Of a stretch of 64,000 nt of DNA, positions 53,955-63,131 are shown in pieces. Numbering within the stretch: the first letter of the stretch is position 1; each line of letters opens with the position of its first letter. Under the pieces are notes generated by a model, which was given only the letters and a program-made list of their open reading frames with translations, had not been told where the DNA came from and ran no database searches. Both the position numbers and the translations under genes were made by a program. Source of the DNA: Pseudorhodoferax sp047601025 (GTDB taxonomy: Bacteria; Pseudomonadota; Gammaproteobacteria; Burkholderiales; Burkholderiaceae_C); NCBI RefSeq assembly GCF_047601025.1, contig NZ_JASGJZ010000001.1:3534001-3598000 (forward strand), read 5' to 3'.

Positions 53955-54830
53955 ATGACGATCTCCATGCCCGCCTTGCTGAGCCAGCTGCTGCTGGGCC
54001 TGGTCAACGGCTCCTTCTACGCGATCCTGAGCCTGGGGCTGGCGGTGATCTTCGGGCTGCTGAACGTCATCAACTTCGCGCACGGCGCGCTGTTCATGAT
54101 GGGCGCGGTGGTCACCTGGATGGCCATGGAGTACTGGGAGGTGGGCTACTGGCCGATGCTGATCGTCGCGCCGCTGGTGGCCGGCCTGTTCGGCATCCTG
54201 ATCGAACGGCTGCTGCTGCGCTGGATCTACAAGCTCGACCACCTGTACGGCCTGCTGCTGACGCTGGGCCTGACGCTGGTGATCGAGGGCGTGTTCCGCT
54301 CGATCTACGGCGTCTCGGGCCTGTCCTACGACACGCCCGACGCGCTGCAGGGGGCCACCGACCTGGGCTTCATGATGCTGCCCAACTACCGCGCCTGGGT
54401 GGTGGTGGCCTCGCTGGTGGTCTGCGTGGCCACCTGGTACCTGATCGAGAAGACGCGCATCGGCGCCTACCTGCGCGCCGGCACCGAGAACCCGCGCCTG
54501 GTGGAGGCCTTCGGCGTCAACGTGCCGCTGATGATCACGCTGACCTACGGCTTCGGCGTGGCGCTGGCGGCCTTCGCCGGCGTGCTGGCCGCCCCGGTGA
54601 TCCAGGTCTCTCCGCTGATGGGGCAGAACCTGATCATCGTGGTGTTCGCCGTGGTCGTGATCGGCGGCATGGGCTCCATCATGGGCTCCATCCTGACCGG
54701 CCTGGGGCTGGGCGTGGTCGAAGGGCTGACCAAGGTGTTCTATCCCGAGGCCTCGTCCACGGTGGTCTTCATCATCATGGCCGTCGTGCTGCTCATCCGC
54801 CCCGCGGGCCTGTTCGGGAAAGAGAAATGA
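53955..54830 (+). CDS. livH: Branched-chain amino acid-type ABC permease LivH
   Basis: 291-residue membrane subunit with about eight helices. The family start GLVNGSFYAILSLGLAVIFG and FAHGALFMMGA are present, and the EAA-like loop lies near ENPRLVEAFGVNV. ATG 53955 follows the second binding-protein gene by 15 bp. The stop overlaps livM (ATGA). Confidence 0.95.
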   Translation: MTISMPALLSQLLLGLVNGSFYAILSLGLAVIFGLLNVINFAHGALFMMGAVVTWMAMEYWEVGYWPMLIVAPLVAGLFGILIERLLLRWIYKLDHLYGLLLTLGLTLVIEGVFRSIYGVSGLSYDTPDALQGATDLGFMMLPNYRAWVVVASLVVCVATWYLIEKTRIGAYLRAGTENPRLVEAFGVNVPLMITLTYGFGVALAAFAGVLAAPVIQVSPLMGQNLIIVVFAVVVIGGMGSIMGSILTGLGLGVVEGLTKVFYPEASSTVVFIIMAVVLLIRPAGLFGKEK

Positions 54831-55804
54831 GCAAGAGTTCCATCGGCTACGGCCTGCTGCTGCTGGCGCTGATCGCCGCGCCCTTCCTCGGCGCGTACCC
54901 GGTCTTCATGATGAAGCTGCTGTGCTTCGCGCTGTTCGCCTCGGCCTTCAACCTGCTGCTGGGCTACACCGGGCTGCTGTCGTTCGGGCATGCGGCCTTC
55001 CTGGGCGGCTCGGCCTACGTGGCCGGGCACGCGATGAAGGTCTGGGGCGTGACCCCGGAAGTCGGCCTGGTGCTGGGCACGGCCACCGGCGCGCTGCTGG
55101 GCTGGCTGTTCGGCGTGCTGGCGATCCGCCGCCAGGGCATCTACTTCGCGATGATCACGCTGGCACTGGCGCAGATGGTGTTCTTCGTCGCGCTGCAGGC
55201 CAAGTTCACCGGCGGCGAGGACGGGCTGCAGGGCGTGCCGCGCGGCAAGCTGTTCGGCGTGCTGTCGCTGCAGGACGACCTGACCATGTACTTCGTGACG
55301 CTGGCCATCGTGGCCGGCGCCTTCGCGCTGATCGTGCGCACCATCCATTCGCCGTTCGGCCAGGTGCTCAAGGGCGTCAAGGAAAACGAGCCGCGCGCGA
55401 TCTCGCTGGGCTACGACACGCACCGCTTCAAGCTACTGGCCTTCGTGCTGTCGGCCGCGCTGGCCGGGCTGGCCGGCTCGCTGAAGACGCTGGTGCTGGG
55501 CTTCGCCACGCTGACCGACGTGCACTGGACGGCCTCCGGCGGCGTGATCCTGATGACGCTGCTGGGCGGCCTGGGCACGCTGTCGGGCCCGCTGGTCGGC
55601 GCGGCCGTGGTCGTGATGCTGGAGAACAAGATCGGCGAGATGGGCAACGCCCTGGCCTCGCTGACCGGCATCGAGTGGTTCACCACCCTGGGCGAATCCG
55701 TGACCATGGTGACCGGCCTGATCTTCGTGGTCTGCGTGCTGGTCTTCCGGCGCGGGATCATGGGCGAGGTCCTGGCTTTCGTGCAGCGACCTAAGAAGAC
55801 TTGA
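54827..55804 (+). CDS. livM: Branched-chain amino acid-type ABC permease LivM
   Basis: 325-residue permease with about nine helices. Conserved LLLGYTGLLSFGHAAFLGGS and RRQGIYFAMITLALAQM mark the family, and VKENEPRAISLGYDTHRFKL is the coupling loop. Last gene of the liv operon. It pairs with LivH as a heterodimer. No clean terminator is seen in the 250 bp that follow. Confidence 0.95.
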   Translation: MSKSSIGYGLLLLALIAAPFLGAYPVFMMKLLCFALFASAFNLLLGYTGLLSFGHAAFLGGSAYVAGHAMKVWGVTPEVGLVLGTATGALLGWLFGVLAIRRQGIYFAMITLALAQMVFFVALQAKFTGGEDGLQGVPRGKLFGVLSLQDDLTMYFVTLAIVAGAFALIVRTIHSPFGQVLKGVKENEPRAISLGYDTHRFKLLAFVLSAALAGLAGSLKTLVLGFATLTDVHWTASGGVILMTLLGGLGTLSGPLVGAAVVVMLENKIGEMGNALASLTGIEWFTTLGESVTMVTGLIFVVCVLVFRRGIMGEVLAFVQRPKKT

Positions 55805-56055
55805 GATGCGCGGGCTACAGCCGCAGTTGCAGTCGCTGCGCGTGGTCCGTCGTCTCTAACCGGCCTTGCGTGTTGAGCGGGGCAGACAGAACCCTCCCAG
55901 TTACGCCGTGTCGTGGTTCCACGGTTGCCGAGCTTCCGCGCGTCCAGCGGTATCTGCACGGTGACGATGCCGGCGGGTGTCATGCATGGTGGCCTCGCTG
56001 AACCGGTAGCAGAGGGCGCTCGCTGCCGGGTCCCGGAAGATCGGTTCGCAGGTTC
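55805..56055. other. Spacer between converging liv and nucleotidase operons
   Basis: 251 bp with short unconvincing frames on both strands. No hairpin with T-run, promoter or gene is recognised. It may hold Rho-dependent termination sites for both operons. Confidence 0.4.
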
Positions 56056-57891
56056 TCAATCTTCCCAGACGATGCGCATCTGGGTGGGCTCGGGCGTGCT
56101 GACCTGCAGGTAGGCCAGCAGCGCATCGAGGTCCTGGGCGCCGCCGATGCGCTCGCGGCCCTGGGTGAGCATCCACAGGCCGTCGCCGCCCTCGGCCATG
56201 AAGCTGTTGACGGCAATACGCAGCGTGTCCTGCGGGCCGATCGGCCGGCCGTGCAGCCGCATGTCGCGCACCCGCTGGCCGGGCGGGGCGCCGGCCTGCC
56301 AGCGGTAGCCGAAGCCGGCCGAGGGCTGCAGAAAACTGGGCGCGGCGCGGCCTGGCGGCTGCTGGCCTTCCAGCAGCGTCTTCAGCTCGGCGCCGGTCAG
56401 CGTCATCACCACCAGGCTGTTGCCGAAGGGCTGCATCGCGAACGCGTCGCCATAGGTGACGGTGCATGGCGGCGTGCCGTGGCAGGCCAGGTCGGTGCGC
56501 ACACCGCCGGGGTTCATCAGCGCCAGCTGGGCGCCGCCGTGCTCGGGCGCGCGGGTGGCGGCCAGCTGGGCGTCGGCCACCAGCCGGCCGGCAGCGCTGT
56601 CGGTGCGGCCCTGGCGGTCGAAGCCGGCGGCGATGCGGCCCACCGGCCGCTGGGCGCGCGGCGCGGCCGCGGCGGCATAGCCGGCCACGATGCCGGCCAC
56701 CGCCTCGTCAGGCCGGACGTGGCGCAGCGCCGGGCCCCAGGGCGCCGGCTCGGCCGCCAGCAGGGCCTGGCGCGCGTCGGGCTCGCTCAGCGCGTTGAGC
56801 ACCGGCAGGTTGCGCGTGCGGGTGCGGGCGCGGTCCACGTCGCCGGTGGCCGGGTCGAGCACCAGGTCGGCCACCGACACGCCGCGGCCCTGGGCGTAGG
56901 CCTGCAGCACCGGCCGGCCGTCGACCAGGCAGTTGTAGCCCTGGTGGGTGTGGGCGCTGAGCACCAGGTCGACCTGCGGCGACAGCCGCTGCACGATGTC
57001 GACGATGCGCCCGCGCAGGCCGGGGCAGCGCGGGTCGTTCCAGTCGGCCGGTGCGCCGTCGGCCGGGCGGGCCAGCGCGCCGCCCTCGTGGACCAGCGCG
57101 ACGATGGCCTTGACCCCCTGGGCCTGCAGCGCGTCGGCGCTGCGGTTGATCGCTTCGGCCTCGTCCTCGAAGCGCAGCCCGGCCACGCCCGAGGGCACGA
57201 CGATGCCCGGCGTGGTGCGCGTGACCGCGCCGATGAAGCCCACCGCCACGCCACCGTAGCGCTGCACCCAGGCCGGGGCGAACAAGGGGTGGCCGGCGGC
57301 GTCGCGCACGTTGGCCAGCACCATCGCGAAGCGGGCGCCGGCATAGCGGCCGCCGCGCGCGCAGCTCTGGCTGGGCTCGCCGGGGCGGCTGGCGGCGCAG
57401 CCGCCGGCCACCAGGCGCTGCAGTTCGGCCGCGCCGGCGTCGAACTCGTGGTTGCCGGCGGTGGCCACGTCCAGGCCCAGCTGGTTCATCGCCTCCACCG
57501 TGCTCTCGTGGCGGAACAGCGCCGACACCAGCGGCGCCGCGCCCACCAGGTCGCCGGTGCTGACCACCACGCTGTGCGGCGCGTCCTGCCGCAGCGCGGC
57601 CACCAGGCCGGCCAGCGGCGCCGCGCCGCCGGCGGCCACGCGCAGCGCGGTGCCGGGCCGGCGCGGATCGGGCAACGCCAGGCCCAGGCCGGCCGGCTCC
57701 AGGTGGCCGTGGAAATCGTTGAACGCGATCACGCGCAGCGTGGTGGCCGTGGCGGCCGGTGGCGGTGCGGAATCAGGAGCGGGCGCCGGCGGCGCGCCGG
57801 CGCAGCCGGCCAGCAGCACCGCGGCCAGCGCGAGCAGGGCACGGCGAACGGGCGGGGCAGCCGGCCCCCGCGACCGGAACAGCCGGCTCAT
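56056..57891 (-). CDS. Lipoprotein bifunctional metallophosphatase/5'-nucleotidase
   Basis: 611-residue exported enzyme of the UshA/5'-nucleotidase family. Lipoprotein signal with lipobox LAGC (about residue 30), then a Pro/Ala linker. The dinuclear metal site is built by FNDFHGHLEP, STGDLVGAAPL, TAGNHEFDAG and SAHTHQGYN. The C-terminal nucleotide-binding domain has NPGGVRTDL, GNSLVVMTLTGAEL and NSFMAEGGDG. It would release nucleosides or phosphate at the cell surface. ATG 57891 overlaps the upstream gene's stop. Last gene of the peptide-ABC operon; its link to that transporter is unclear. Confidence 0.9.
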   Translation of the reverse strand: MSRLFRSRGPAAPPVRRALLALAAVLLAGCAGAPPAPAPDSAPPPAATATTLRVIAFNDFHGHLEPAGLGLALPDPRRPGTALRVAAGGAAPLAGLVAALRQDAPHSVVVSTGDLVGAAPLVSALFRHESTVEAMNQLGLDVATAGNHEFDAGAAELQRLVAGGCAASRPGEPSQSCARGGRYAGARFAMVLANVRDAAGHPLFAPAWVQRYGGVAVGFIGAVTRTTPGIVVPSGVAGLRFEDEAEAINRSADALQAQGVKAIVALVHEGGALARPADGAPADWNDPRCPGLRGRIVDIVQRLSPQVDLVLSAHTHQGYNCLVDGRPVLQAYAQGRGVSVADLVLDPATGDVDRARTRTRNLPVLNALSEPDARQALLAAEPAPWGPALRHVRPDEAVAGIVAGYAAAAAPRAQRPVGRIAAGFDRQGRTDSAAGRLVADAQLAATRAPEHGGAQLALMNPGGVRTDLACHGTPPCTVTYGDAFAMQPFGNSLVVMTLTGAELKTLLEGQQPPGRAAPSFLQPSAGFGYRWQAGAPPGQRVRDMRLHGRPIGPQDTLRIAVNSFMAEGGDGLWMLTQGRERIGGAQDLDALLAYLQVSTPEPTQMRIVWED

Positions 57892-59063
57892 CCCGCCGCA
57901 GGAAACACCGGCTCGCCCAGGTTCAGCATCAGCCGGTTCGCCCACGCGAAGATCGCGATGGCGTGCACCAGGTCCAGCATCTCCAGCGCCGACAGCCCGG
58001 CCGCGCGCAGCGGCTGCAGCTGCGCGGCGCCGAAGGCGGCCGGCGTGCGCGTCAGCGCGATCGACGCCGCCACGATGGCGCGCTCGCGCGGGGTGGTGCC
58101 GGCGCCCTGCGGCTCGGTGAACACCTGGGCGATCACGTCGTTGCGCTTGGCCAGCTGCTCGAAGCGCTGCGCGTGCACCGACGCGCAGTAGACGCAGCCG
58201 TTGACGCGCGAGACCACCGTGCTGGCCAGCTCGCGCTCGGCGCGCGACAGGCCGCCCGGCGCGTACATGATGGCGTTGAAGACGGTCGCGCGCTCCTGCA
58301 GGATGGCCGGCTGCAGCACCAGCAGCCGGTAGTAGTCGCTGCTCTTGGCCTTGGGATGGCTGCCCTCCAGCACGGCCAGCTGCTCGGGCGTGGCCTCGGC
58401 CAGGTCCAGCACCGGCAGCCAGGCTTTCCATTCCAGCGTCTCGCTGGTGTAGCCGTTGATGCGCAGCGGCTCGCCGGGCTTGGGCAGGTGGGCGGGATGC
58501 ACGAAGGGCTCCGCCGGGGCGGCGGGCGCGCCGGCGGGCTCCTGCGCGCTCGCCGCGTTGTCCGCCGCGATGGCCGACAGGCCGGCCGCCACCCGCACCT
58601 GGTAGGCCACGAAGGCGATCAGCTGGGCCAGCGCCACCACGGCCGGCGTGTCCAGGCCGGCGGCCGGCAGGCGCAGCAGTGCCGCCTGGTCGCCTTCCAC
58701 CGGGCGCTCGGCCAGCACCGCGGCGAAGCGCAGGATCTCCGCGAGCCGCGCGTCGCCGGCGGCGAGCAGGGGCCGGCCGTCCAGCGCGGCCTGCTGCGCG
58801 GGCGACGGCGTGCCGAGCGCCAGCAGCCGTTCGCGGTAGTGGGCCTGCAGCGCGGCGCCGCCCGCGCGCCGCGCGATGTCGTGCGCCACCAGCAGCCGCT
58901 CGGCCAGCGCCAGGCCCGGCAGCGCCGGGTCGAACAGCCGCTCGTAGCTGCCCTGGGTGGCGGCGACGACCTTGTCGCGCTGGTGGCGCACGGCGTGCGC
59001 AGGCGTGCCGGCCGGCAGCGGCACGAGCGCGTCGATCAGGTCGGGGGTGGTGATGGTCGTCAT
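57888..59063 (-). CDS. Fused CMD-domain/AhpD-like protein
   Basis: 391-residue protein with two carboxymuconolactone-decarboxylase-like halves. Residues about 1 to 165 form the first, without a CxxC. A Pro/Ala linker (about 170 to 200) joins the second, residues about 210 to 391, which has the AhpD redox motif NGCVYCASVH with Cys290, Cys293 and His297. As I recall, related separate proteins (Avi_7170 and Avi_7169 families) co-occur with peptide-type ABC transporters, so this looks like their fusion. Probable role: thiol peroxidase-like protection tied to an oxidative catabolic step; unproven. ATG 59063 and the stop both overlap neighbours by ATGA. Confidence 0.8.
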   Translation of the reverse strand: MTTITTPDLIDALVPLPAGTPAHAVRHQRDKVVAATQGSYERLFDPALPGLALAERLLVAHDIARRAGGAALQAHYRERLLALGTPSPAQQAALDGRPLLAAGDARLAEILRFAAVLAERPVEGDQAALLRLPAAGLDTPAVVALAQLIAFVAYQVRVAAGLSAIAADNAASAQEPAGAPAAPAEPFVHPAHLPKPGEPLRINGYTSETLEWKAWLPVLDLAEATPEQLAVLEGSHPKAKSSDYYRLLVLQPAILQERATVFNAIMYAPGGLSRAERELASTVVSRVNGCVYCASVHAQRFEQLAKRNDVIAQVFTEPQGAGTTPRERAIVAASIALTRTPAAFGAAQLQPLRAAGLSALEMLDLVHAIAIFAWANRLMLNLGEPVFPAAG

Positions 59064-60367
59064 GGCGTGGGCCGCGGCGCGGCGGTGGCGTGTTGCAGGA
59101 AGTCGCGCACGGCGGCCCAGGAGGCCTCGTCGGCGTGCGCGTTGGGCGCCGGCGCGCCGCCCGTGGTGCTGAGCCGGCCGGACACCGGGTGGGCGTACAC
59201 GAGTTGCGTGGTCGGCACGTAGGGGAACACGATGGAATGGCCGGCGCCCTCGAAATCCAGGTGCCGGACCGGGTACGGATGGCCGTGCTGCGCCAGCCGC
59301 TCGGCCACCATGCGGCCGTACAGGCTGGACGGCCAGGAGCCGTCGTCGCTGGCGGACAGCAGCAGCACCGGGCCGCGGATGCGCTCCACGCGGATGCGCG
59401 CGCGCTCCACGGCGTCGGCGTCCTGCAGCGCGGTCAGCAGCGCGTTGGCGTGGCGGCGCGGCTCCGGGCCTTCGTCCCAGGGCGCCCAGGTGGCGGTGCG
59501 GTTGTCCTGCCACAGGTGCGGCAGCGGTTGGCCGCGCCAGATCCAGGCCGGGCCGTTGCGGCTGTCCGGGCCGTTGGCCGGGTCGCAGGCGTTCTGCGCG
59601 CTGTGCACCACGGCGCCGGGCACGTAGCCGATCACGGCCGACACCAGCTCCGGCAGCAGCGCGCCCAGCAGCAGCACGAGCTCGCCGCCGCGCGACTGGC
59701 CCGACAGCGCGACGAAGCCGTCCCGCGGCGCCAGCTCAGCGTGCAGCCACTGCAGCGCGGTCTCGAAGTACTCCAGGTGGGTATCGGAGATGTAGTCCGG
59801 CCGGCCCGGCGCCTTGAAGTAGCCCAGCGCCAGCGCCGCGTAGCCGTGCGAGGCGTACAGCGCCGCGCGCGGCTCGTTGATGCCGCCGCCCGAGCCGTTC
59901 AGCACCATCACGGCCGGGTGCGGGCCCGGCCCCGGCGGCAGGAACAGCGTGCCCGACAGCCCGCGCTCGCGTACCTCGCGGCGCGTGACGCCGGGCCCGG
60001 CCAGGCGCTGCACCAGGCTGGCCTGCCAGGTGCTGCCGTCGGCCCGCCGCAGCGTCAGCTCGGTGGCGAGCGGCGCGGCCGGCTCGGCGGCGAAGACCTC
60101 GCGCGGCGCGCCGGCGCGCTCGGGCGATTGCGACCACAGCAGGCCCATGGGCGATACACCGGCGTAGCTGCCGTCCAGCGGCGCGTCGCGGCCGAGGTCC
60201 ACCGTGCCCCGGGCGTCGGCGCGCAGCCGCACCTGCGCGGTCCAGGCGATGCCCGGCCCGCGCACGGTGCGGCTGGCCAGCAGCACTTCCTCGCCCGGCG
60301 CCAGGCCCTCGGCCGCGATGCGCCGCGGCACGTCGATCAGTGCGTCGGCAGGCGTCGCGTGCAGCAT
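59060..60367 (-). CDS. BAAT/acyl-CoA thioesterase-family alpha/beta hydrolase
   Basis: 435-residue protein with the two-domain plan of acyl-CoA thioesterases and bile acid-CoA:amino acid N-acyltransferase. Residues about 10 to 130 form the beta-sandwich thioester-hydrolase domain; the rest is an alpha/beta hydrolase with nucleophile elbow GQSRGG (Ser225), an Asp in SASDDGSW and His377 in EGAGHSI. Ser rather than Cys at the nucleophile favours hydrolysis over amidation. No signal peptide. Seven bp separate it from the binding-protein gene; it may process an acylated or amide-linked compound brought in by the transporter. Confidence 0.82.
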   Translation of the reverse strand: MLHATPADALIDVPRRIAAEGLAPGEEVLLASRTVRGPGIAWTAQVRLRADARGTVDLGRDAPLDGSYAGVSPMGLLWSQSPERAGAPREVFAAEPAAPLATELTLRRADGSTWQASLVQRLAGPGVTRREVRERGLSGTLFLPPGPGPHPAVMVLNGSGGGINEPRAALYASHGYAALALGYFKAPGRPDYISDTHLEYFETALQWLHAELAPRDGFVALSGQSRGGELVLLLGALLPELVSAVIGYVPGAVVHSAQNACDPANGPDSRNGPAWIWRGQPLPHLWQDNRTATWAPWDEGPEPRRHANALLTALQDADAVERARIRVERIRGPVLLLSASDDGSWPSSLYGRMVAERLAQHGHPYPVRHLDFEGAGHSIVFPYVPTTQLVYAHPVSGRLSTTGGAPAPNAHADEASWAAVRDFLQHATAAPRPTP

Positions 60368-60374
60368 GCCGGCC

Positions 60375-61961
60375 TCACCCGCCCACGCGCGTGACCTGCA
60401 TCGCGGTCGTGCGGTCGCTCAGCAGCGGCTCCACCTTCAGGCCCTTCTTCGCGGCCCAGATGTTCTGGTAGTGGAACAGCGGGATCTGGCCCACGTCGTC
60501 CGTCACCAGCTTGGCGGCGTGGCGGAAGATGGCCTCGCGCCGGCGCGCGTCGAACTCCACGGTCGCCGCGTCCAGCGCCTTGTCCACGTTCTCGTTGCTG
60601 TAGCGGCCCCAGTTGTTGATGCCGCGGCCGCGCTTGGGGTCGTAGCTGGCCAGCGTCTGCAGCAGGCCGTAGCCGGCCTCGCCGGTGCCGTTGCCCCAGG
60701 CGATCACGCTGACGGCGTACTCGTTCTTCGAGGCGCGGCCCGAATACACCGACCAGGGCACCACCTCCACCTTGGTCTTCACGCCGACGCGCGACCAGAA
60801 CTGCGCCACCGCCTGCACCGTCTCGGGCGCCTGCGGATAGCGGTCGCCGGGCACGTGGATGGCGATCGAGAAGCCCTGCGGATAGCCGGCCTCGGCCAGC
60901 AGCTTCTTGGCCTGCTCGGGGCTGTAGGCGATGTCCTTGACCTCCGGGTTGTAGCCGAAGCTGTTCTTGGGCATCCACTGGTTGGCCTCGGTCACCGTGC
61001 CCTGCAGGATGCGCTCGGCGATTGCCTTGCGGTTGATCGCCGCCGACAGCGCCTGGCGCACGCGCACGTCCTGCAGCGGGTTCTTCTCCAGCGGCTTGCC
61101 GGCGTTGTCGGTGATGAACTCGTTGGTGCCGGCGCGCAGCGTGGGCTGCAGCAGCAGCACGCGCAGGCCGGGGTAGGTGTAGACGCTGACCTTCGGGTCC
61201 TTGCGCAGCTTCTCGACGTCGGTCACGGCCACCTTGTCGATCACGTCCACGTCGCCGGCCAGCAGCGCCGCGGTGCGCGCCGCGCCGTTGTTGATGAAGC
61301 GGTAGGTCACCCGGTCCCACTGCGGCTTGGGGCCCCAGTAGGTCGGGCTGCGCTCGAACACCGTGCGGTCGCCCGGCGCGTAGGAGATGAACTTGTACGG
61401 CCCGGTGCCCACGACGGCGCGGCCGGCGTTGTAGTCCTCCGTCCTGGACTTCTCGCCCACGTGCTTGCTCACCACGTAGATCGAGGCGATGTCCAGCGGC
61501 AGCATCGGGTTGGGCGTCGTGGTCTTGACGACCAGCGTGTGCGCGTCCTTGGCCGTGGCCGATTCCACCGTGCGCAGCGCGCCGGCGTACGAAGCCACCG
61601 AGCCGGGCACGCTGCGCGCGCGCTGGAACGAGAACACGATGTCCTCGGCCGTCACCGGCGTGCCGTCCTGCCACTTGATGGCGGGGTTGAGCCGGAACTC
61701 CCAGGTCTTGTCGTCCAGCGTCTTCCAGCTCGCGGCCAGGCCGGGGTCCAGCTTGCCGCCGTCGCGCGAGGCGACCAGCGAGTCCCAGAAATGCAGCGCC
61801 AGCGAGCGGTCGCCCGCATGGTTGTTGAGCTGCGGGTCGACCGAGGAGATCGGGTCGGCGAAGCCGATGGCCAGGTTGTTCTGCGCCTGCGCGCCGGCGG
61901 TGGCCAGCAGGGCCGCGGCGAGCGTGGCCAGGGCGGGGAGGTGGTGTCGTCGGGGGTGCAT
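60375..61961 (-). CDS. Dipeptide/oligopeptide-type ABC substrate-binding protein
   Basis: 528-residue periplasmic binding protein of SBP family 5. ATG 61961 is preferred because GGAAAGGA precedes it; it gives a signal peptide ending AGAQAQ. The mature part has the family block KTLDDKTWEFRLNPAIKWQD and DLEKLRKDP-like lobe sequences (TDVEKLRKDPKV). Relatives bind peptides but also nickel, opines or other small molecules. It follows the ATPase gene by 27 bp. Confidence 0.9.
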   Translation of the reverse strand: MHPRRHHLPALATLAAALLATAGAQAQNNLAIGFADPISSVDPQLNNHAGDRSLALHFWDSLVASRDGGKLDPGLAASWKTLDDKTWEFRLNPAIKWQDGTPVTAEDIVFSFQRARSVPGSVASYAGALRTVESATAKDAHTLVVKTTTPNPMLPLDIASIYVVSKHVGEKSRTEDYNAGRAVVGTGPYKFISYAPGDRTVFERSPTYWGPKPQWDRVTYRFINNGAARTAALLAGDVDVIDKVAVTDVEKLRKDPKVSVYTYPGLRVLLLQPTLRAGTNEFITDNAGKPLEKNPLQDVRVRQALSAAINRKAIAERILQGTVTEANQWMPKNSFGYNPEVKDIAYSPEQAKKLLAEAGYPQGFSIAIHVPGDRYPQAPETVQAVAQFWSRVGVKTKVEVVPWSVYSGRASKNEYAVSVIAWGNGTGEAGYGLLQTLASYDPKRGRGINNWGRYSNENVDKALDAATVEFDARRREAIFRHAAKLVTDDVGQIPLFHYQNIWAAKKGLKVEPLLSDRTTAMQVTRVGG

Positions 61962-61988
61962 GCGCGTCCTTTCCAGGTGGTGAGGCAT

Positions 61989-63131
61989 TCAGGGGAGGGC
62001 GCCGCCGTCGTCCAGATGGCAGGCGCTGGCGTGCTGCGGCGCCACGCCGCGCAGCACCGGCGCCTCGGTGCGGCAGCGCGGCATCGCGTGCGGGCAGCGC
62101 GGATGGAAATGGCAGCCCGGAGGCGGCGCCAGCGGGCTCGGGATCTCGCCGCGGATCGGCGTGAAGTGCGCGCGCCGCGTGGCGATGCGCGGGATCTCCT
62201 GCAGCAGCGCGCGGGTGTAGGGATGGCGCGGGCCGGCGAACAGCGCGTCCACCGGCGCGCTCTCGACCACGCGGCCCAGGTACATCACCACCACGCGGTC
62301 GCACAGGTGCTCGATCACGCCCAGGTCGTGGCTGATGAACAGGTAGGCCAGCCCGAGCTGGTCGCGCAGGTCCATGAACAGGTTCAGGATCTGCGCCTGG
62401 ATCGACACGTCCAGCGCCGCCACCGCCTCGTCGCAGACCAGCATGGCGGGCTGGACCGCCAGCGCGCGCGCGATGCCGATGCGCTGGCGCTGCCCGCCGC
62501 TGAACTGGTGCGGGTAGCGGTGGCGCAGGCTCGGGTCCAGCCCCGCGCGTTCGAGCTGGGCGCAGACGTAGTCGTCCTCGCCGGCGGCGTCGGCCAGCCC
62601 GTGCAGCCGCGCCGCCTCGCCGACGATGCGGGCCACGCGCAGGCGCGGATTCAGGCTGCCGAACGGGTCCTGGAACACCATCTGCACCTTCAGCCGCGCG
62701 GCCAGGCGCTCGCGCGGGCCCAGCGCGTCCAGCGGCCGGCCGTCCACCAGCACCTCGCCGTCGCTGGGCGGCAGCAGGCCGGCCGCGATGCGGCCCAGCG
62801 TGGACTTGCCGCAGCCCGATTCGCCGACCAGGCCGACGACCTCGCCGGGGCGCACGGCCAGGTCCACGCCGTCCACCGCGTGCGTGACGGCCGGCGGCTG
62901 CTGCGCCAGGCCGAGGCGGCGCAGGCCGCGCTCCAGCCAGCCGTCCGGGCGCTCGCCGAAGCGCCGGGACACGCCGCGCAGCTCCACCAGCGGGGTGGCG
63001 CCGGCGGGGCCGTCGTCGCCCGGACGGGCGGCGGCGCGGGCGTCTTCAGGGGGGCGGGCCGCGCGCACTGGCGTCCCTTCGCCCGGATGGGCGGCGGTGC
63101 GGGCACCTTGGGGCGGTCGGGCGGTGCTCAT
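61989..63131 (-). CDS. Dipeptide/oligopeptide-type ABC ATPase (DppF/OppF)
   Basis: 380-residue ATPase. Walker A GESGCGKST, signature FSGGQRQRIGIARAL, Walker B LVCDEAVAALD; the C-terminal region has the Cys cluster (CHFHPRCPHAMPRC) seen in Opp/Dpp ATPases. The first 45 residues are an extra low-complexity extension made of two 21-residue repeats, rich in Ala, Arg and Pro. The start overlaps the dppD-type gene (ATGA). Confidence 0.92.
   Translation of the reverse strand: MSTARPPQGARTAAHPGEGTPVRAARPPEDARAAARPGDDGPAGATPLVELRGVSRRFGERPDGWLERGLRRLGLAQQPPAVTHAVDGVDLAVRPGEVVGLVGESGCGKSTLGRIAAGLLPPSDGEVLVDGRPLDALGPRERLAARLKVQMVFQDPFGSLNPRLRVARIVGEAARLHGLADAAGEDDYVCAQLERAGLDPSLRHRYPHQFSGGQRQRIGIARALAVQPAMLVCDEAVAALDVSIQAQILNLFMDLRDQLGLAYLFISHDLGVIEHLCDRVVVMYLGRVVESAPVDALFAGPRHPYTRALLQEIPRIATRRAHFTPIRGEIPSPLAPPPGCHFHPRCPHAMPRCRTEAPVLRGVAPQHASACHLDDGGALP
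63016..63121 (-). repeat. 63-bp-period tandem repeat encoding the ATPase N-terminus
   Basis: The block from TCGCCCGGACGGGCGGCGG at 63016 recurs at 63079 (TCGCCCGGATGGGCGGCGG) with a 63-bp period, in frame. It adds one 21-residue unit to the N-terminus of the ATPase. Divergence between the units suggests it is not very recent. Confidence 0.75.

Noticed and set aside
57892..58431. N-terminal extension of the 5'-nucleotidase frame running into the CMD/AhpD gene.
   Set aside because: The lipoprotein signal starts at ATG 57891, which overlaps the upstream stop; the extension only shadows the AhpD coding frame.
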